Shown: positions 59,901-64,000 of the stretch, in pieces
Layout: every line of letters begins with the position of its first letter
Numbering within the stretch: the stretch's first letter is position 1
Origin: Pseudeuparius sepicola
Taxonomy: Eukaryota > Arthropoda > Insecta > Coleoptera > Anthribidae
Direction: 5' to 3'
NCBI GenBank assembly: GCA_963920635.1
Contig: OY987303.1
Coordinates: 53,505,223 to 53,569,222, forward strand
Length of the DNA stretch: 64,000 nucleotides
Program-made: the position numbers and the translations under genes
Notes under the pieces: generated by a model
What the model was told of the DNA's origin: nothing
Databases searched by the model: none
The model's input: only the letters and a program-made list of their open reading frames with translations

Positions 59901-62900
59901 TTAGAATCACCTTAATTTTTATAATATTCCTCCTTTTCTAACAACTTTTTCTATCACAATAGGGTACTAATTCACCATTTTTTTTAAAACTACCAATAAT
60001 GACGTTGCTTTGTTATTGTAAAATGATTTGGTTGGCATTAAAGATATTATTATTATGAAAAAGTTTTGGGGGATGGGAATTTCCGACAATATTCATAAGA
60101 TCATTTAAGTGTGACGTCACTTGACAGTTGCCATTCTGCTGAGGGGAAAACAAATCAGGACTTCCCTTTGATCACACGGATTTTTATTGTGAAAATTTTC
60201 CTGGTTTTATCACAAATATGTATTGCTAAAATCGTGTCTCTCATCTGTAGTTTGAAGGGATAGCATTGTGCTAATTTGTCTTGTTTTTTTTACGAATATG
60301 CCGTATTTTCTTGTGTGGTTTTCTTTAATTAAAAACAGATTAATTACCTAAATCTTTAGTTTTTCATTCTAGTACATCGAAAAGGATATATGATATACCT
60401 AATGTGTCAAAAGAGTATGTTAACATTGAATGGTATTTATACAAGTAGGCTTGTATAAGTGGCTCACTCAAAATATCTTGGCTATATTTTGATAGAACAA
60501 ATCGGTGACAGGTGCGATCGATAGCCCTTCCAGGCGGGCTTCTTTTGTCATGATGAAAATTTTTGTCCATTGCCATCCACGAAAACTATTTCCAAAAATC
60601 GGAAAAAATCGAAAATTTTAAACTTTTTTATGTTTCTAAATATGGCGAAAAGTTTAGCTTTAGTTTTGGTGTGTGGATTACCGTAAAGTTTGAATCCTTG
60701 GGCTCAAAAATTAAATTATTTGTAAAAATATTTGATTGTGTGTTTTGTAAAGCATAATGTCCCATTCAATTTGAAGTGTCACACTTGCCCGTTTCTTCTG
60801 TATTTACTTAAAAAATTAAGAAAAATATTGGTAATATTTGTGGTTGACATAAGATCTAAGTAGACAAGCTATGGGGTTTCTAGCGCAGTTTCCCTATGTA
60901 AATCCCCATAAGGCTGAAACATGGTAAAAATGCGACCAAAATTTCCCACGAGGTTCGCATATTTTTATTATTTAAAATAACAATTCTAGATTAGCTATTT
61001 GACATTCGATGAAAAGCATAAAAACCGCTTTGTTTTCCAAATTTGAAAGCCTACTATGCCTACTTTAATTTAGCGTCATAATCGATTATTTATTTTCATG
61101 GATAACTAGACCTTCCAATCACAAATATTGCAAATAATTTTTCTTAATTTTTTTATAATACAGAAAAAAAGTGTGACATATCAAATTAAATGGAATGTTT
61201 TGCTTTATAAAAAATTCGTCAAGAAAATTGTTTCTAGATAATTTAATTTTTGATCTGAAGAGGGCCCAGAGTTAGTCATATCTAATATTTCAAAATTGAT
61301 ACAATAGTTGTATTCTCACAGTTGTTGCAAACAATTTTCATATTAAACTTTTTTCTGTACCTAGAAATCGAAGTTACAAAATTGTGAATTTTTTTATTTT
61401 TGGCCATAGTTTTCCTTGGTGGCCATGGACAGCAACTTTCATCATGAAAAAAGAAGGCCGCTCGGAAGATCTATCGATCGCACCTGCCACCGATTTTTTC
61501 CGTCAAAAATAGCCGAGATATTTTAAGTGAGCTTACATAAGCCACCCTGTATATACGCAGGAACTGTAGCGAAATCACAGTAGTATTGAGACCATACATT
61601 TATCTCGTTACTGAATAAATAATGTGTCCAACAATGGCTTAAACAATATTTAAAATTCTGATATAAAAAATGTATAATCTTAGCGACGACAATAAAAGCT
61701 CTTCCGCCTTCTTCAACAGCACTCGTTGAATAATTCCTGAATACTATGTGCTTCAGGGCCATTTAAACCTTAAGTGATAATTGCTTGTATAATAGCAGCG
61801 ATTTAAGTATTAATAATTAATAACTAGATCCAATAAAATTAGTTGGCATAAGCAATAAATTTGGAGACACAAACTTCGCCTACTATATGTACGGATTATC
61901 TATGTCAATAATCTTGCTTTCTAGATTATATCACCTCTTTACACCACTTTCAAGATCACCATTGTACGCACTTTTCTCTATTTCCCAGAGAATTCTTAGA
62001 AAAATTACCGCAACAAAGTTCAAAACACTTCATAACCAATTAAAGCTATTTTTCAGGTATTCTAGGCAGATTTTCAAACAATTTATGTTGTTATAACTCT
62101 AAATTAATATTGTTATTGCTATAATTTTTAATGTTCTCTCATACTCATCAGAAAACTAATAAAATGAAGATTTTGTGGCTAGTTTATTTTGTTTGTTTGC
62201 CCCTCGGTAGATTTTGAGTTTATGTCAGATGGTCCACTATTTATATATTATTCTCACAGGCTGGATACCGTCACATCTCGCTTAGAACAGAAGCAAACTT
62301 CCCAATGTCCCTGCCGATGTTGTTTTGCAATATAGAGTTAAAAATTTATGTGCCAGACGGATTTGAGGATTTCATGGCTGCCTTAAGCGATCCGAGAGGC
62401 TTCCAACGGGAAAAACGGAAACAAAACGAGCAAATGTCGTCGATGGGCATCGAGGTTACATTTTAAAATTTGTAGGTTAGGATTTTTTGTTGATAAATCT
62501 TCGGTTGCAGGTCACCGACAAAGGTTCGAAAAGGGAGGAGCGGAAGGAAGTTAAGAAAGACGGTACGTTTTTAATTAGAGATGGGCAACGGAAACTTTCC
62601 AAGTCGGGAAAGTTTCCGTTTTTGGAAACTTTCCGGGAAGAAACTTTGAAGGTATAGGAAACTTTCCCTGAAAGTGTCCGAAACATTCCCGGGAAACTTT
62701 CACGGAAAGTTTCCGGGAATTTATGTAGTAATTTTAAATTTGCCGTCATAAAAATGCCTGGCCAAGATTCATGACATAACCTAAAAATACAAAAAAGAAC
62801 AAAGAAGAATCATGAACTGTGCTATAGACCACAGATCAAATATATTTTATTATATTTTTTTATTAGACTTTTTGACTTCTGAAATATAATAAGTTTAAAT

Positions 62901-64000
62901 TAAATTAAACTAGATAAATAATGATAATATGAACAATATGTGAATTTATTATTCTTTCATATTTGGTTTTATCTTTTATCCTTATGTTTTATTTTTACTT
63001 TTGTACAGGGTGTCGCAATTAAGATGTTACGAGCGATTATCTCGGTAATTTTTAAGATACATTGGTGGTTCAAAAACTAAACTTGTGTAGTTTTTGTTTT
63101 TCCAAGGAATTGAATGCCGCCAGGAAAAAAACAGTTTAATTTCAAACAAAAAAGTTTTCACCAAATAACCGATTTTTTTTTTAAATTAAGATGGCTATGT
63201 TATTGCAATTTTTCATTAGACTAGTAAAGTGAATAAAAAATCTGCACAACACGGTTGCATATCACTTTTGATTTAGCGGGAGTAATGGTTTTTTTGTCCC
63301 AGCTAAGTCTCCAAAAAAATAATAGTATTTTTTTAACAAAAAAAAGTCACTTCTTACGTTTTTTACTGTAGGTAGTAATTAATTAATAATACTAATAATT
63401 TAAAATCTGAAAGTGGAAATTTGAATTATGATCATAAAATACGAATTACAAAGCAAAACATTTACATTTTGTGATATTATACCTTTTCTACAATATCTTT
63501 AGCAAATTTCCCTTAAAATATGACATATTTGGTATTTTTGGAAAGGTCTAAGTGTGACTAATTAAAGTAAACAATAAAAAAAGAAAATTGGAAACTTTCC
63601 AAAAGTTTCGGAAATTTTGGTCGGAAACGTTCCGGGAATTTTCGTAAAGAGGGAACTTTCCCATCTCTATTTTTAATAGTTTCTTTTAAGCGAGAATAAT
63701 AAATTGTCATTATTTTAGAACCCATGGTATTCGAACCTATCACGATTGAGACGATCCGTCAGGATAAGGCGTTTCAGAAAAGCACCAAAAAACACCAAAA
63801 AGAGTTTGAATCGTTGAAGAAGAAGCAAAATAAGGAGAAGGGCGCAGTGCAGAAGTCACAGTGTGCGGCGATCGATAAACTTATCAAAGGAAAAAAGTGC
63901 GCGCGATGAACGTTTTAAAACCCGAGTTAACTTTAACCTTTTTTCCAGCAAGAACGAGCTGGTCGGCGACCCGTCCGTAAGGAAACTGGTGACCGAACAA
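47944..64000 (+). CDS. norpA: Phospholipase C beta, norpA/PLCB4 type (3' end outside window)
   Basis: Gq-activated enzyme that hydrolyses PIP2 to IP3 and DAG at the plasma membrane; in flies it drives phototransduction. Exons: 47944-48111, 48169-48408, 48465-48544, 48594-48830, 48882-49076, 51811-52019, 54482-54676, 56450-56685, 58747-58897, 58955-59580, 62260-62454, 62511-62562, 63719-63896 and 63949-64000 (open). All phases match; 938 aa are visible. PH domain in exons 1-3, EF hands in 4-5, X domain in 6-8 (catalytic [15 protein letters not shown], second His in ITHGRAM), acidic X-Y linker in 8, Y domain in 9-10 ([25 protein letters not shown]), C2 in 10-11 ([20 protein letters not shown]), start of the C-terminal coiled coil in 13-14 ([10 protein letters not shown]). 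All catalytic positions I can see are kept. The first introns are 49-56 nt; later ones are enlarged by transposons. Confidence 0.95.
49190..49952 (-). mobile_element. Dispersed element in norpA intron 5, paralogue of 26953-27700
   Basis: Inverted copy of the element in BLTP3 intron 18. It is preceded at about 49130 by the repeat tip GACCAACACTATATTAAAGAC-like sequence, also seen at 45461 and 56823. Frames are decayed. Confidence 0.65.
49967..51066. mobile_element. mariner-type MITE with ~280-bp inverted arms
   Basis: Ends CAGTGTGTCCCACTTAAGGA and complement, flanked by TA. The left arm is partly repeated in direct orientation at 50265-50520. It lies in norpA intron 5. No transposase. Confidence 0.85.
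51215..51720. repeat. Dispersed repeat, inverted paralogue of 22370-22800
   Basis: Shares GACAGTGAAGGTTTTCCGGA and CGGGTTTTGTACGTTTCGTG blocks with the BLTP3 intron copy. It ends about 90 bp before norpA exon 6. Confidence 0.65.
52614..53412. mobile_element. hAT-type element with GGGTTTTTTCC-type iterons
   Basis: Flanked by perfect 8-bp duplications AATAAAAT (52606-52613, 53413-53420). Ends TAGATATG and CATCACTA are imperfect hAT-like termini. Subterminal regions carry many GGGTTTTTTC-like repeats in both orientations. It lies in norpA intron 6. No transposase frame. Confidence 0.8.
54213..54392. mobile_element. MITE of the CGTTGACTGACGTATTAATA family, copy 2
   Basis: 180 bp, inverted ends CGTTGACTGACGTATTAATA and complement. 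GCTTTTGT is found on both sides, as an 8-bp duplication. It ends 89 bp before norpA exon 7. Confidence 0.8.
54847..56331 (+). mobile_element. DNA transposon relic with TCCTCCTTTT ends, intact sister of 1480-3556
   Basis: Inverted ends TCCTCCTTTT in norpA intron 7. The outer sequence matches the pieces at 1480-1707 and 3452-3556. It is interrupted by the element 55091-56242. Confidence 0.75.
55091..56242. mobile_element. Element with CGTCGGTCTC ends and 4-bp ATTT duplication
   Basis: Inverted ends CGTCGGTCTCTGCACGTAGT and complement, flanked by ATTT (55087-55090, 56243-56246). The paralogue at 1565-1568 has a single ATTT, the unoccupied site. Subterminal motifs of the form GTTACGCCACTACGTG recur several times near the right end. 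Superfamily unassigned. Confidence 0.85.
56848..57330. mobile_element. hAT-like element with GGGACC iterons
   Basis: Begins TAGGGTTCCCAAGTCCTGGG, and both end regions are crowded with GGGAC/GTCCC motifs. I could not find a matching 8-bp duplication, so the boundaries are approximate. norpA intron 8. Confidence 0.5.
57523..57843. mobile_element. MITE with TGAGTGAGGAATAATAAG ends
   Basis: About 30-bp inverted ends at 57523 and 57843 in norpA intron 8. The interior is unusually GC-rich for this window. No protein family recognised. Confidence 0.75.
57850..58746. other. norpA intron 8, unassigned
   Basis: AT-rich sequence with a mariner-type end (CACCCTGTATAC near 58685). No exon-like signal before the acceptor at 58746. 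Confidence 0.35.
59663..59780. mobile_element. Short MITE with CTTCTGGTTTTGCCGGAAAT ends
   Basis: Inverted ends at about 59669 and 59776 around an AT-rich core, 80 bp after norpA exon 10. Confidence 0.65.
60443..61550. mobile_element. mariner-type MITE, diverged long arms
   Basis: Termini CAAGTAGGCTTGTATAAG and the complement of CAGGGTGGCTTATGTAAG, flanked by TA. Arms of at least 110 bp pair with mismatches (GGTGACAGGTGCGATCGATA block). norpA intron 10. Confidence 0.7.
61898..62233. repeat. Dispersed repeat, direct copy of 39412-39757
   Basis: Ends 26 bp before norpA exon 11 (62260). Sequence left of it (61640-61760) matches 24400-24490 and 25406-25440 inverted, so several old repeats abut here. 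Confidence 0.7.
62576..63669. mobile_element. hAT-type element with GGAAACTTTCC iterons
   Basis: TAGAGATGGG/CCCATCTCTA ends with perfect 8-bp duplications TTTTTAAT (62568-62575, 63670-63677). The subterminal regions carry about ten GGAAACTTTCC-like palindromes. It begins 13 bases downstream of the norpA exon 12 donor junction and accounts for almost all of intron 12. Confidence 0.9.

Noticed and set aside
1..64000. tRNA or rRNA genes
   Set aside because: I saw no cloverleaf with A/B boxes and no rRNA-like block. The only tRNA-related sequence is the retrotransposon primer-binding site.

Overview
The window looks like nuclear DNA of an insect. It is AT-rich, its genes are split by many short GT-AG introns, and large parts of the introns are built from transposons and their non-autonomous derivatives. 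Nothing here fixes the order; a beetle-like genome is a guess. All exon coordinates below were placed by hand from splice signals, unbroken reading phase and family similarity. No search was run.

Four cellular genes are present. Apc11 (minus, 5611-6382) encodes the RING subunit of the anaphase-promoting complex. It is head to head with Dpy30 (plus, 6464-7356), a core subunit of COMPASS/MLL histone methyltransferases, with only 81 bp between start codons. BLTP3 (minus, 45138 down to 8640, 23 coding exons, about 1300 aa) encodes the bridge-like lipid-transfer protein called UHRF1BP1/UHRF1BP1L in human, and is convergent with Dpy30. norpA (plus, from 47944 and running off the right edge) encodes a PLC-beta4-type phospholipase C; 14 exons (938 aa) are visible. 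BLTP3 and norpA diverge from a 2.8-kb intergenic region full of palindromic repeats.

Layout: 1-5551 is mostly nested DNA transposons. 5.6-7.5 kb holds the compact Apc11/Dpy30 pair. 8.6-45.1 kb is BLTP3, whose introns hold a very young Ty3-type LTR retrotransposon (11183-18623), mariner-, hAT-, Tc1- and THAP-type relics, a LINE fragment and minisatellites. 45.1-47.9 kb is intergenic. 47.9-64 kb is norpA with another set of insertions, several paralogous to those in BLTP3.

The most unusual items are: (i) an LTR retrotransposon with gag, pro and pol in three frames, each overlap carrying an in-register -1 slippery heptamer, plus a lone UAG between the capsid and zinc-knuckle parts of gag; (ii) a CRISPR-like-looking array at 45461-45720 in which a 9-bp repeat alternates with different palindromes; (iii) nested insertions whose empty sites survive as paralogous copies in the same window; (iv) a hAT element that landed six bases inside a 5' splice site and turned a ~54-nt norpA intron into a 1.2-kb one; (v) a 57-nt, stop-free, in-frame intron in the norpA Y-domain region.
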